NCBI RefSeq assembly: GCF_900129905.1
Contig: NZ_FQXG01000006.1
Coordinates: 268,580 to 332,579 of the forward strand
Source: Ferrimonas marina
GTDB taxonomy: Bacteria > Pseudomonadota > Gammaproteobacteria > Enterobacterales > Shewanellaceae
Reading direction: 5' to 3'
Length of the DNA: 64,000 nt
Shown in pieces: positions 9,981 to 18,049 of this stretch. The stretch's first letter is position 1. Each line of letters starts with the position of its first letter. The position numbers and the translations under genes were made by a program. The notes under the pieces are model-generated. The model was not told the origin of the DNA. It saw only the letters and a program-made list of their open reading frames with translations, and made no database searches.

Positions 9981-10167
9981 GCCAGCTTGGGCAGATCACC
10001 TGCTCTTGCTGGTCACGCCGGTGGCCGGCGCAGCTTTCCAGGCATAGCTGCCACAGCATCGCCTTACTGGCCGGATCCAGCGCACGCAGCTGGGCCACAC
10101 ACAAGCTGCCCTGCTGCAGCAACCCCGCGATCACCGCACTGTCCACCTCGAACCTTACCTGCGCCAT
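9961..10167 (-). CDS. Small cysteine-containing protein behind a Fur box, function unknown
   Basis: A 68-residue ORF starting MAQVRFEV with GGGGAT 5 nt upstream; an in-frame ATG four codons earlier has no ribosome site. It has four cysteines (C23, C42, C46, C59), the middle two as a CLESC pair that could bind metal. There is no signal peptide or membrane segment. A near-consensus Fur box lies 25-43 nt upstream of the start, so it is probably made under iron limitation. I do not recognise the family with certainty; a role in iron sparing or iron sensing is only inference from the promoter. Confidence 0.65.
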   Translation of the reverse strand: MAQVRFEVDSAVIAGLLQQGSLCVAQLRALDPASKAMLWQLCLESCAGHRRDQQEQVICPSWQQQSRP

Positions 10168-10191
10168 GATTATCCCCATCGATTAAATGTT

Positions 10192-10210
10192 ATTGAGAAT
10201 TATTATCAAT
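10192..10210 (-). promoter_or_regulatory. Fur box
   Basis: The 19-bp stretch ATTGAGAATTATTATCAAT, read on the minus strand, resembles the consensus GATAATGATAATCATTATC and fits the 7-1-7 model (TGATAAT A ATTCTCA). It lies in the 64-bp gap between the DTW gene stop and the small cysteine protein start. Confidence 0.75.
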
Positions 10211-10231
10211 TGTGGTGTGGGGTGCAACCCT

Positions 10232-10831
10232 TTAATAGCGGGCGCGGACCTGGGCGGGCATATGGGCCAGCTGGCTCTGCTTCAGCGCGGTAAAGGCGTC
10301 GTGCAGTGGCGCAGGATCCAGCCCCTCCAACTGATGCAGGGCGTAGGCGGTAGCCTCCAGGGTCGACAGGCTGTCGCTGCGATGGGCCTTGCGGATCTGG
10401 TAGTCGCCCTGGGGCGGGTGGGCAAAGCTGAGGCAGGGCAGTTGCTGTAGCCAGGGGTTGAGTTGCAACAGCTTGTGGGTCTTGCGCCAGGTCCCGTCCA
10501 GCAACAGCAGGGCCCGATCGGGGTCTGGCGGGCACTGCTCCACCGCTTGGGCCTGGGGGCCCGGATAGAGCAGCTGGGGCTTGAAGCCCTTCAAGGCCTG
10601 TCGCAGGGGGGCGAAATCCTGTTCTGTTTCACCGACCCAAAGCTGGCCCTGGGTGAGGATCTGGCAGGTCAGTCTGGCGGTGCCCTTGGCGGCCTTCAGC
10701 TCACTGGGGTGCATCAGGATGTGCACTGGCGTGCGGTGAATCAGGGGGCGGATATGGGCGCACAGGCAGGTGCGCTGAGGTCGCCCACAGCGGGGACAAT
10801 AGCGGCGTTTGCCGTCTTCTGGGATGGTCAT
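10232..10831 (-). CDS. tapT: DTW-domain tRNA-uridine aminocarboxypropyltransferase
   Basis: A 199-residue DTW protein. The N-terminus has a zinc-ribbon-like CPRCGRPQRTCLC; the central motif reads LLLDGTWRKTHKL, and SDSLSTLEATAYAL follows. This family (TapT/YfiP in E. coli) transfers the 3-amino-3-carboxypropyl group from SAM to U47 of tRNAs to give acp3U. The DTW motif proper appears as DGTW, the usual bacterial form. It is followed 64 nt downstream by the Fur-linked small gene and preceded by the CTAG repeat field. Confidence 0.88.
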   Translation of the reverse strand: MTIPEDGKRRYCPRCGRPQRTCLCAHIRPLIHRTPVHILMHPSELKAAKGTARLTCQILTQGQLWVGETEQDFAPLRQALKGFKPQLLYPGPQAQAVEQCPPDPDRALLLLDGTWRKTHKLLQLNPWLQQLPCLSFAHPPQGDYQIRKAHRSDSLSTLEATAYALHQLEGLDPAPLHDAFTALKQSQLAHMPAQVRARY

Positions 10832-10870
10832 TTTTCGGTTTCGCTAAATGTCCGGGTTCAAGGCAGCTCC

Positions 10871-11050
10871 CAGGTCGAGCCAAGCCCTGCTGGATTACTA
10901 GGAAAGCCTAGGCGCTAGGTCGGGCTTCGCCCTGCTAGGAGTTAGGAACAGCAGGTACTAGGTCGGGCAAAGCCCTTCTAGGAGCTAGGAAAAGCTTAGG
11001 AAGAGCAGGTACTGGGCCGGGCCAAGCCCTTCTAGGTAAAAGGAAAAGCG
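10871..11050. repeat. Degenerate CTAG-rich tandem repeats, four copies
   Basis: Four imperfect copies start at about 10871, 10915, 10958 and 11012 (period 43-54 bp). Each has a core like CTAGGTCGGGC-N3-GCCC that can fold as a short hairpin, followed by a TAGG/AGGAA-rich tail. CTAG, normally rare in gammaproteobacterial DNA, recurs many times. The field separates the DTW gene from the heptamer array. No ORF or RNA family was recognised in it. Confidence 0.7.
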
Positions 11051-11083
11051 TTGACTGTCATGGCTAAGATTCTAGGCTTGCTG

Positions 11084-11254
11084 CCTAGCACCTAGCACCT
11101 AGCACCTAGCACCTAGCACCTAGCACCTAGCACCTAGCACCTAGCACCTAGCACCTAGCACCTAGCACCTAGCACCTAGCACCTAGCACCTAGCACCTAG
11201 CACCTAGCACCTAGCACCTAGCACCTAGCACCTAGCACCTAGCACCTAGCACCT
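11084..11254. repeat. Perfect heptamer tandem array, 24 copies of CCTAGCA
   Basis: Twenty-four uninterrupted identical 7-bp units (CCTAGCA, 11084-11251) plus a partial CCT. The array ends at the stop codon of the ftsN-like gene and begins after GGCTTGCTG (11076-11084). Each unit contains CTAG. A 7-bp perfect array is expected to change copy number by slippage. Confidence 0.97.
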
Positions 11255-11823
11255 TAATTCCAGTTCCAGATCTGGCAGCCGTTGATGCCGGCCCGCTGCA
11301 GGGCGTGGCGATGGGCTTCCGCCGCACGCTTACGTTCGTAGGGGCCCAGCACCACCCGGTACCAGACGCCATTGCTGCCCTCGGTGCGTCGCACCTGGGA
11401 CTCCATCCCCTGGAAGGCGATGGTGGCGCGCATGGTGTCGGCCTGGGCCTCGGTGCGGAACGAGCCACACTGCATCTGGTAGGGGCCGCCACTGGCTTGT
11501 ACCTCGGGCAGCTCCACCTCGACGCTGTTGTCGATCAGCCGATCGATGTAGCCCCACTCCTCCTTCGGCGGCTCCGGCAGCGCCGTCTCCGGCTTTGGCT
11601 CGGGCTTCGGGGTAGCGACCGGTGCAGTGGGCACCGGCTCCGGCTCATCGAAACGGCCTTCGCTGGCGCCCTTGATGCTGACCAGGACATAGCCAAACAG
11701 GCACAGCAGCGCCGTGGCCAATAGCGCCATCGGCCAGGGAAAGGGTTTCTTGGCCGGTGCCTTGCCGCGGCGCTGAGCCCCGCGGCGGCTGGAACGTCCC
11801 TTGCCAGCGTAGTCCCGGGTCAT
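11254..11823 (-). CDS. ftsN: Cell division SPOR-domain protein FtsN
   Basis: A 189-residue bitopic inner-membrane protein. A basic cytoplasmic N-terminus (residues 1-30) is followed by one TM (31-50), a Pro/Glu-rich linker, a short motif EEWGYIDRLIDN (88-99) resembling the essential FtsN segment that activates FtsWI, and a C-terminal SPOR domain (about 112-189) that binds denuded septal peptidoglycan. It starts 3 nt after the argS stop. Two cysteines (C119 and the one in INGCQIW) sit at the ends of the SPOR domain and could form the stabilising disulfide known in E. coli FtsN. Its stop codon touches the heptamer array. Confidence 0.88.
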   Translation of the reverse strand: MTRDYAGKGRSSRRGAQRRGKAPAKKPFPWPMALLATALLCLFGYVLVSIKGASEGRFDEPEPVPTAPVATPKPEPKPETALPEPPKEEWGYIDRLIDNSVEVELPEVQASGGPYQMQCGSFRTEAQADTMRATIAFQGMESQVRRTEGSNGVWYRVVLGPYERKRAAEAHRHALQRAGINGCQIWNWN

Positions 11824-11826
11824 TGC

Positions 11827-13575
11827 TTACATCCGCTCCAGCACGTCGATGCCCAGCAGGCTCAGGCCCACCTTGAGGGTGTTGGCGGTGGCCTGACACA
11901 GGCGCAGGCGACTGGCCTTGTCCTGCTCGCTGACGCCATCCTTGTTGATGGGGCAGGCCTCGTAGAAGCTCATAAAGGCACCGGCCAGCTCGTACAGGTA
12001 GGTGCACATCAGGTGCGGCATGCCCTTGTTGGCGACGCCGTTCACGGCATCGTTGAACTGGGCCAGTTTGTTGGCCAGGGCTTCCTCTTTCTCGTGGCTC
12101 AGGGTGATCTCACCATTGAGGCTGGCGGCATCGATCCCGGCCTTGCGGAAGATAGACTGGATCCGGCTGTAGGCGTAGAGCATGTAGGGCGCGGTGTTGC
12201 CCTCGAAGGTCAACATGTTGTCCCAGTCGAACACGTAATCGGTGGTGCGGTTCTTGTTCAGATCCGAGTACTTCACCGCCGCCATCGCCACGGTGTGGGC
12301 GATGCGCTCCAGCTCGTCACCCTGCAGATCCGGGTTCTTGTCGCCGATCAGCTTGACCGCGCGTTGGTGCGCTTCCTCCAGCAGATCCGCCAGCTTAACG
12401 GTGCCACCGCTGCGGGTCTTGAACGGCTTGCCGTCCTTGCCCAGCATCATGCCGAAGGCGCAGTGCTCGGTGGTGGTGCTCTCCGGCAGGTAGTTGGCCT
12501 TGCGGGCGATCAGCCAGGCTTGCTGCAGGTGTTGGGCCTGACGGGAATCGATGAAGTAGAGGATGCGGTCGGCCTGGTAGTTATCAACCCGGTACTTGGC
12601 TGCGGCGATGTCGGTGGTGGTGTACAGGTAGCCACCGTCGCGCTTACGGATGATCACCCCCATGGGGTTGCCGTCCTTGCCTTTGAACTCTTCCAGGAAC
12701 ACCACGGTGGCACCGTCGTCTTCCACCGCCAGGCCCTGGGCGGTCAGATCGGCGACGATCTCCGGCAGCATCGGGTTGTAGAGGCTTTCCCCGGCGATGT
12801 TGTCGTTGCTCAGGGAAACGCCTAGGCGGTCGTAGATCGCCTGGTTCTGCGCCATGGTGATGTCCACCAGCTTGCGCCACATGGTGTTGCAGTACTGGTC
12901 ACCGCCTTGCAGCTTAACCACGTAGTTACGGGCGCGCTCGGCGAAGGCCTCGTCGGTGTCGTAGTTCTTCTTCGCTTCCCGGTAGAAGGCTTCCAGGTCC
13001 GACAGGTCCATGTCGGCGGCGTTTTCGTTCTCCATCTTCTCCAGGTAGGCGATCAGCATGCCGAACTGGGTGCCCCAGTCGCCGATGTGGTTGGCGCGGA
13101 TCACCTTATGGCCCATGAACTCCAGGGTGCGGGTCACGGCATCACCGATCACGGTGGAGCGGATGTGGTGCACCGCCATCTCCTTGGCCACGTTGGGGGC
13201 GGAGTAGTCGGTGACGATGGTCTGGGGTGCGGCTACCGGGGCGATGTTGGCGCGGTCGCTGTCTGCCATCGCCTCGATCTGCTTGGCCAGGAAGCGCGGA
13301 TCCAGGAAGAAGTTGATAAAGCCGGGGCCGGCGATCTCGGTCTTGGCCACCAGCTCAGAGGCGGGCAGGTGATCGATGATCAATCCCGCCAGCTCGCGCG
13401 GGTTCTTCTTGGCGGGCTTGGCCAGCATCATCGCCAGGTTGGTGGCCAGGTCGCCGTGGCTCTTATCCTTGGTGCGATCTACCTGAACGCGGGGGGCGGC
13501 ATCGGCGGGGATGATCGCCTCCGCTTTCAAACGGGATACGGTTTGCTCAAGTAACTGCTGGATATGCTCTTTCAT
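11827..13575 (-). CDS. argS: Arginyl-tRNA synthetase
   Basis: A full-length (582 residues) class I synthetase with N-terminal additional domain, catalytic domain ([33 protein letters not shown]) and C-terminal DALR anticodon-binding domain. It charges tRNA-Arg and needs the tRNA for amino-acid activation. The HIGH-type signature that usually reads HVGH in PNVAKEMHVGHLRS is AVHH here ([10 protein letters not shown]); I believe this variant occurs in some relatives but cannot check. It has no KMSKS, as is common in ArgRS. Downstream ftsN is essentially contiguous. Confidence 0.98.
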   Translation of the reverse strand: MKEHIQQLLEQTVSRLKAEAIIPADAAPRVQVDRTKDKSHGDLATNLAMMLAKPAKKNPRELAGLIIDHLPASELVAKTEIAGPGFINFFLDPRFLAKQIEAMADSDRANIAPVAAPQTIVTDYSAPNVAKEMAVHHIRSTVIGDAVTRTLEFMGHKVIRANHIGDWGTQFGMLIAYLEKMENENAADMDLSDLEAFYREAKKNYDTDEAFAERARNYVVKLQGGDQYCNTMWRKLVDITMAQNQAIYDRLGVSLSNDNIAGESLYNPMLPEIVADLTAQGLAVEDDGATVVFLEEFKGKDGNPMGVIIRKRDGGYLYTTTDIAAAKYRVDNYQADRILYFIDSRQAQHLQQAWLIARKANYLPESTTTEHCAFGMMLGKDGKPFKTRSGGTVKLADLLEEAHQRAVKLIGDKNPDLQGDELERIAHTVAMAAVKYSDLNKNRTTDYVFDWDNMLTFEGNTAPYMLYAYSRIQSIFRKAGIDAASLNGEITLSHEKEEALANKLAQFNDAVNGVANKGMPHLMCTYLYELAGAFMSFYEACPINKDGVSEQDKASRLRLCQATANTLKVGLSLLGIDVLERM

Positions 13576-13657
13576 CTGGACACCAAAAAGCGGGAAAAAC
13601 GGACCAAAGTCGATGGATTATCGAACCCGGTAGTTTAACTGGCCCAGAGGCTAAAAA

Positions 13658-15844
13658 CTACAGCAGATCTTGGGGATCGCGCTCCAGGTGCCAGCGAACC
13701 CGGCGATCCGGCTCCAGCGCCTGCAGCTGGGGCAGCCAGGCCTCCAACGCCTGCTGCAGCTGGGGCCGTTTGGGGGCCAGGATCAGCGCCTGGAAACGGA
13801 ACTTGCCCGCCTTGCGCTCCATCGGCGCCGGCATCGGACCGATCATCTGCACTCCCTCGCCCTGAAGCAGACCCTTGGCGTTGCGAATAAACTGCTGGGC
13901 CAGCGGGCCCTGACCGGACTCCGCCCGGAGGATGGCCAACTGCCAATAGGGCGGCAGCTGCGCCTGTTTGCGCTCGGTCAGGGCGTCACCGGCAAAGGCG
14001 CCGTAGCCCGCCCCCATCAGCTGGTGCAGCAACGGGTGTTCCGGCTGGTGGGTCTGCAACACCACCTCGCCGGCCTTGCTGGCCCGGCCGGCGCGGCCCG
14101 CCACCTGGACGTAGAGCTGGGCCAGCCGCTCGGCGGCGCGGAAATCGGCGGAGAACAGCGCTGAATCAACGTCCAGCATCGCCACCAGGGTGACGTCGGG
14201 GAAGTGGTGACCCTTGGCCAGCATCTGGGTGCCCACCAGTATCTTGGCCTGGCCCGAGCGGATCAGCTCCAGCTTGTCCTCCAGGCTGCCCTTGCGACTG
14301 GTGGAGTCGCGGTCGATGCGGACCGAGGGGTAGCCGGGGAACAACCGCTCCAGTGCCCCCTCCAGCTGTTCAGTGCCGACCCCGCGGGTGAACAGTTGGG
14401 TGGAGCCGCAGTCGGGACACTGCTTGGGCAGGTTACGCTGGCTGCCGCAGTGGTGGCACATCACCATGTTGGCGCCCTGGTGGACGGTGTAGAAGGCGTC
14501 GCAGCGCTGACACTCATGCAGGTGACCACACTCTTGGCACAGCAGCGCCGGGGCAAAGCCACGGCGATTAAGGAACAGCATCACCTGGTTGCCCGCCTCC
14601 AGGTGGGTGCGGATCCGCTCGATCAGCGGGGATGACAGGCCGGCGTCCAGGTTTTGATTGCGGATGTCCTGCAGGATTTGCTTTACCGGTCGGCCCAGGC
14701 CGGCGCGCTGACTCAGCTCCAGCTTGCGGTAGCGACCGGATTGCACGTTGTTGAGGGTCTCCAGCGACGGCGTGGCGCTGCCGAGGATGATTGGCACCTG
14801 TTGCAGCTGGGCCCGCATCACCGCAAGGTCACGGCCATGGTAGCGAAACCCCTCCTGCTGCTTGAAGCTGGCGTCGTGCTCTTCGTCGATGACGATCAGC
14901 CCCAGCTTGGGCAGGGGGGTGAACAGGGCAGATCGGGTACCCAGCACGATGGCCGCGGCACCGGCCCGGGCGCGCTGCCAGCTGGCCAGCCGCTCGCTGT
15001 CATTGACGTTGGAGTGCAGCACCTCCATCGGCAGCGGGAAGCGGCGCTGGAAGCGGGCGATGGTTTGCGGCGTCAGCCCGATCTCCGGCACCAGCACCAG
15101 CACGTTCTGGCCCCGGCGCAGCACCTGCTCCATCACTGTCAGGTAGACCTCGGTTTTACCGGAGCCGGTCACCCCATCCAGCAGGTAGGCGGCAAAACCG
15201 GTGTCGGCCTGGATCGCCGCCACCGCCACCGCCTGTTCGGCGTTGAGGGTGGGTGGGGTTTCCCCCAGCTCAAACTCGGTGGGCCAGTCGGCGCTCAGCT
15301 GTGGGGTTTGCCAGTCCAACTGCAGCAGCTCTTTCTGCTCCAGTCCCTTAAGGGCGGTGCGGCTGAACTCCAGCTCGCTGACCCTGTCATCCTCAAGCTG
15401 TCCCTGGCGCTGCAAAAAGGCCAGCAGCCGGGCCTGTTGCGGAGCCCGTTTGAGGCCGTTGGCGTCGGCCTGTTGACCCGCCTCGGTCAGTTGCCAGATC
15501 CCCCGGGCCTTGGGTTCGCTGTCTTCCCCCTTGCGCAGCTTGACCGGCAGCAGCTGGGGCAGCACCATCCCCAGCGGCGACAGGTAGTAGCGGCTGGCGG
15601 TATTGGCCAACTTCCACAGGCTGGGGGGCAGTAATGGCTCCGGGTCCAGCACCTCGGTGAGGGGCTTGAGCTTGCTGGCGGGTAGATCGCACTGCTCGGC
15701 GAGGGCCACCACAAAGCCGATCTGCTGGCGTTGGCCAAAGGGCACCCTGACCCGTGCGCCGATCTTGGGCAGGGGCTCGCCCTCGATGGGCAGGTAGCTG
15801 AACAGGCGGGGCAGAGGCACCGGCAGGGCGATCTGTATAAACAC
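13658..15844 (-). CDS. priA: Primosomal protein N' (replication restart helicase PriA)
   Basis: A 728-residue DEXH superfamily 2 helicase. An N-terminal fork-binding domain precedes Walker A GVTGSGKTEVY, the DEEH box, GSATPSLET and the zinc-binding insertion with paired cysteines (CQECGHLHECQRC, CHHCGSQ, CPDCGS). It reloads the replisome at stalled forks. It lies back to back with rpmE, the same neighbourhood as in enterics. An 82-bp gap separates it from argS. Confidence 0.98.
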   Translation of the reverse strand: MFIQIALPVPLPRLFSYLPIEGEPLPKIGARVRVPFGQRQQIGFVVALAEQCDLPASKLKPLTEVLDPEPLLPPSLWKLANTASRYYLSPLGMVLPQLLPVKLRKGEDSEPKARGIWQLTEAGQQADANGLKRAPQQARLLAFLQRQGQLEDDRVSELEFSRTALKGLEQKELLQLDWQTPQLSADWPTEFELGETPPTLNAEQAVAVAAIQADTGFAAYLLDGVTGSGKTEVYLTVMEQVLRRGQNVLVLVPEIGLTPQTIARFQRRFPLPMEVLHSNVNDSERLASWQRARAGAAAIVLGTRSALFTPLPKLGLIVIDEEHDASFKQQEGFRYHGRDLAVMRAQLQQVPIILGSATPSLETLNNVQSGRYRKLELSQRAGLGRPVKQILQDIRNQNLDAGLSSPLIERIRTHLEAGNQVMLFLNRRGFAPALLCQECGHLHECQRCDAFYTVHQGANMVMCHHCGSQRNLPKQCPDCGSTQLFTRGVGTEQLEGALERLFPGYPSVRIDRDSTSRKGSLEDKLELIRSGQAKILVGTQMLAKGHHFPDVTLVAMLDVDSALFSADFRAAERLAQLYVQVAGRAGRASKAGEVVLQTHQPEHPLLHQLMGAGYGAFAGDALTERKQAQLPPYWQLAILRAESGQGPLAQQFIRNAKGLLQGEGVQMIGPMPAPMERKAGKFRFQALILAPKRPQLQQALEAWLPQLQALEPDRRVRWHLERDPQDLL

Positions 15845-16072
15845 GGGCAGTTGGGATTGGACTGAGATTGGCTAAGTGCTTATTACCCTATCAGAGCCGC
15901 CCGGGTTTCTCAGAACAAAAGCGATAATTCACTGGGACTTCCGGAGAAAACGCGATCCAGGGCGAGCAGGGATAGGCCAGGCTGCCGGGCCGAAAGCTTG
16001 AGTCGGAACAAGGCTTTAATCCATTGAGGCGCAATGGGTTGGCAAAACGGTGCAGAAAATCACCAATGGCAG

Positions 16073-16184
16073 TTGCGGATGGGCCGTGGTTGCTATAGAA
16101 TTTCGCGCCCTAAACCTATGTGTAACTACGTGTGGTGTCCGGCTTAGAATCGGATAGCGACACGGCCTTTGATTGAGGTTTCCC
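16073..16184 (+). promoter_or_regulatory. rpmE promoter and leader
   Basis: The 340-bp priA-rpmE gap contains a plausible sigma-70 promoter, TTGCGG (16073) and TATAGA (16094) with a 15-bp spacer, followed by a leader of roughly 75-80 nt with a possible small hairpin (GTGTCCGGCTTAG and GATAGCGACAC). L31 leaders are known sites of autoregulation in gammaproteobacteria; I did not identify the defined RNA motif. Nothing else was seen between 15845 and 16072. Confidence 0.5.
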
Positions 16185-16400
16185 ATGAAACAAGGTATCC
16201 ACCCGAACTACGTAGAGATCACCGCCAACTGCTCCTGCGGTAACGTGATCAAGACCCGCTCCACCGTTGCCAAAGACATCCACCTGGATGTGTGCTCCGA
16301 GTGCCACCCGTTCTACACCGGTAAGCAGAAGGTTGTAGACACCGGCGGTCGTGTTGAGAAGTTCAAGAACCGTTTCGGCTCTCTGTCTTCCAAGAAGTAA
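16185..16400 (+). CDS. rpmE: 50S ribosomal protein L31, zinc-binding type
   Basis: A 71-residue L31 with the zinc-binding C+ form: CSCG at residues 16-19 and CSEC further on. The start MKQGIHPNY has GAGG 6-7 nt upstream; an in-frame ATG four codons earlier is not preceded by a site. It bridges the large and small subunits and acts as a zinc reserve. A strong terminator follows, so it is monocistronic. Confidence 0.98.
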   Translation: MKQGIHPNYVEITANCSCGNVIKTRSTVAKDIHLDVCSECHPFYTGKQKVVDTGGRVEKFKNRFGSLSSKK

Positions 16401-16420
16401 GACAGCCATTAGGTTCGAAG

Positions 16421-16452
16421 AGGGGCGCCCAGTGTGGCGCCCCTTCTTTTTG
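16421..16452 (+). terminator. Terminator of rpmE
   Basis: Stem AGGGGCGCC/GGCGCCCCT with a 6-nt loop, followed by TCTTTTT. Confidence 0.92.
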
Positions 16453-16689
16453 CCTCGCGTTCCCGTTTTGCCATCGGACCCATCTGATCCTGCCTCTCTT
16501 CCTTCCTCGCTCTGCCCTGGCCGTCGACCCCTTTAAGTAACGCAAAGATCACACTTCATCTCTGATACATATGATTCAGGTGACAGTTTGTGAATTTTTG
16601 TGAGCTGTGCATTGATTTTGCCTGCCAACGGAGTATGTTTTGCGCGTTCCCTATGAATTTTCACCCTCAGTGACTGGGATAACAGCACA

Positions 16690-17943
16690 ATGACCGATCT
16701 GCGCGAACAAGCTCTGGAATACCACGCCCAACCCGTCCCCGGCAAAATCAGCATTGCCCTTACCAAACCCGCCGAGACTCAACACGACCTTGCCCTGGCC
16801 TACAGCCCGGGTGTGGCTGAACCGGTGCGGGAGATCGCCGCCAACCCGGACGAGGCGTTCCGTTACACCAACAAGGGCAACCTGGTGGCGGTGATCACCA
16901 ACGGCACCGCTATCCTCGGGCTGGGTAATTTGGGCCCGCTGGCCTCGAAGCCGGTGATGGAGGGCAAGGCCCTGCTGTTCAAGCGCTTTGCCAACATTGA
17001 TTCCATCGATATCGAGGTAAAGCACCGCACGCCCGAGGAGTTCATCGACACCGTGGCCAACATTGCCGACACCTTCGGTGGCATCAACCTGGAAGATATC
17101 CGCGCGCCGGAGTGCTTCGAGATTGAGAAGCAGCTGATTGAACGCTGCCAGGTGCCGGTGTTCCATGATGATCAGCACGGCACCGCCATCGTCACCGCCG
17201 CCGGCATGCTCAACGCGTTGGAGATCCAGGGAAAGGCGCTATGTGACAGCACCATCGTCTGCCTGGGGGCGGGTGCTGCCGCCATCGCCTGCATGGAACT
17301 GCTGATCAAATGCGGCGCGATGCGGGAGAAGATCTACATGCTCGACCGCAAGGGCGTGATCCATACCCGTCGGGAAGACCTCAACGAATACAAGAAGCTG
17401 TTCGCCAACAACACCGATAAGCGCACCCTGCAGGAGGTGATTGTCGATGCCGATGTCTTTGTCGGGGTCTCCGGTCCGGACCTGCTCTCTGCCGAGGACG
17501 TGCAGCTGATGGCGGACAAGCCGGTGATCTTTGCCTGCTCCAACCCGGATCCGGAGATAAAGCCGGAACTGGCCCGTCAGGCCCGCCCCGATGTGATCAT
17601 GGGCACCGGGCGCAGTGACTACCCCAACCAGGTCAACAATGTGCTCTGCTTCCCCTTTATCTTCCGTGGCGCACTGGATGTGCGCGCCCGGGCGATCAAC
17701 GACGCCATGAAGGTGGCGGCAGTGGAGGCGTTGCGTCAGCTGGCCAAGGAGCCGGTGCCTGAGGCGGTACTGCAGGCCTACGGCGCCACCGAGATGCGCT
17801 TTGGCCCGGACTATGTGCTGCCCAAGCCGGTGGACAGTCGACTACTGCCCCGCATCGCCAAGGCGGTAGCGCTGGCGGCAATCGAATCCGGGGTGGCGGG
17901 GATCGACACGCTGCCGGAGGATTACCTGGCGGACGCGGAATAG
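16690..17943 (+). CDS. Malic enzyme (oxaloacetate-decarboxylating), short form
   Basis: A 417-residue enzyme converting malate to pyruvate and CO2 with NAD(P) reduction. The malic N-terminal domain carries LAYSPGVAEPVREI and the metal/substrate region PVFHDDQHGTAIV; the NAD(P)-binding domain has CLGAGAAAIACMEL and CSNPDPEIKPELA. It lacks the C-terminal phosphotransacetylase-like domain present in E. coli MaeB (about 759 residues), so it is the compact form. The 290-bp gap upstream is AT-rich and probably holds the promoter; no clear operator was found. The ribosome site (GGGATAACAG) is weak. Confidence 0.93.
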   Translation: MTDLREQALEYHAQPVPGKISIALTKPAETQHDLALAYSPGVAEPVREIAANPDEAFRYTNKGNLVAVITNGTAILGLGNLGPLASKPVMEGKALLFKRFANIDSIDIEVKHRTPEEFIDTVANIADTFGGINLEDIRAPECFEIEKQLIERCQVPVFHDDQHGTAIVTAAGMLNALEIQGKALCDSTIVCLGAGAAAIACMELLIKCGAMREKIYMLDRKGVIHTRREDLNEYKKLFANNTDKRTLQEVIVDADVFVGVSGPDLLSAEDVQLMADKPVIFACSNPDPEIKPELARQARPDVIMGTGRSDYPNQVNNVLCFPFIFRGALDVRARAINDAMKVAAVEALRQLAKEPVPEAVLQAYGATEMRFGPDYVLPKPVDSRLLPRIAKAVALAAIESGVAGIDTLPEDYLADAE

Positions 17944-17995
17944 GACGGGATCCAAATTCGGTACAGATTCCAGTCAGTAATGGAGTTACACTAAT

Positions 17996-18022
17996 AGGGT
18001 TCGCCAAGGCGAGCCCTTTTTC
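17996..18022 (+). terminator. Terminator of the malic enzyme gene
   Basis: Stem AGGGTTCGCC/GGCGAGCCCT (one G-U pair), AA loop, followed by TTTTTC. Confidence 0.92.
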
Positions 18023-18049
18023 TTTGAACTGACCCACTGAACCGACTCG

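Noticed and set aside
11084-11254. Heptamer array as a CRISPR
   Set aside because: Units are 7 bp with no spacers and no cas genes are nearby; it is a simple tandem repeat.
16600-16625. CRP site upstream of the malic enzyme gene (TGTGAATTTTTGTGAGC)
   Set aside because: The two GTGA half-sites are in direct, not inverted, orientation.
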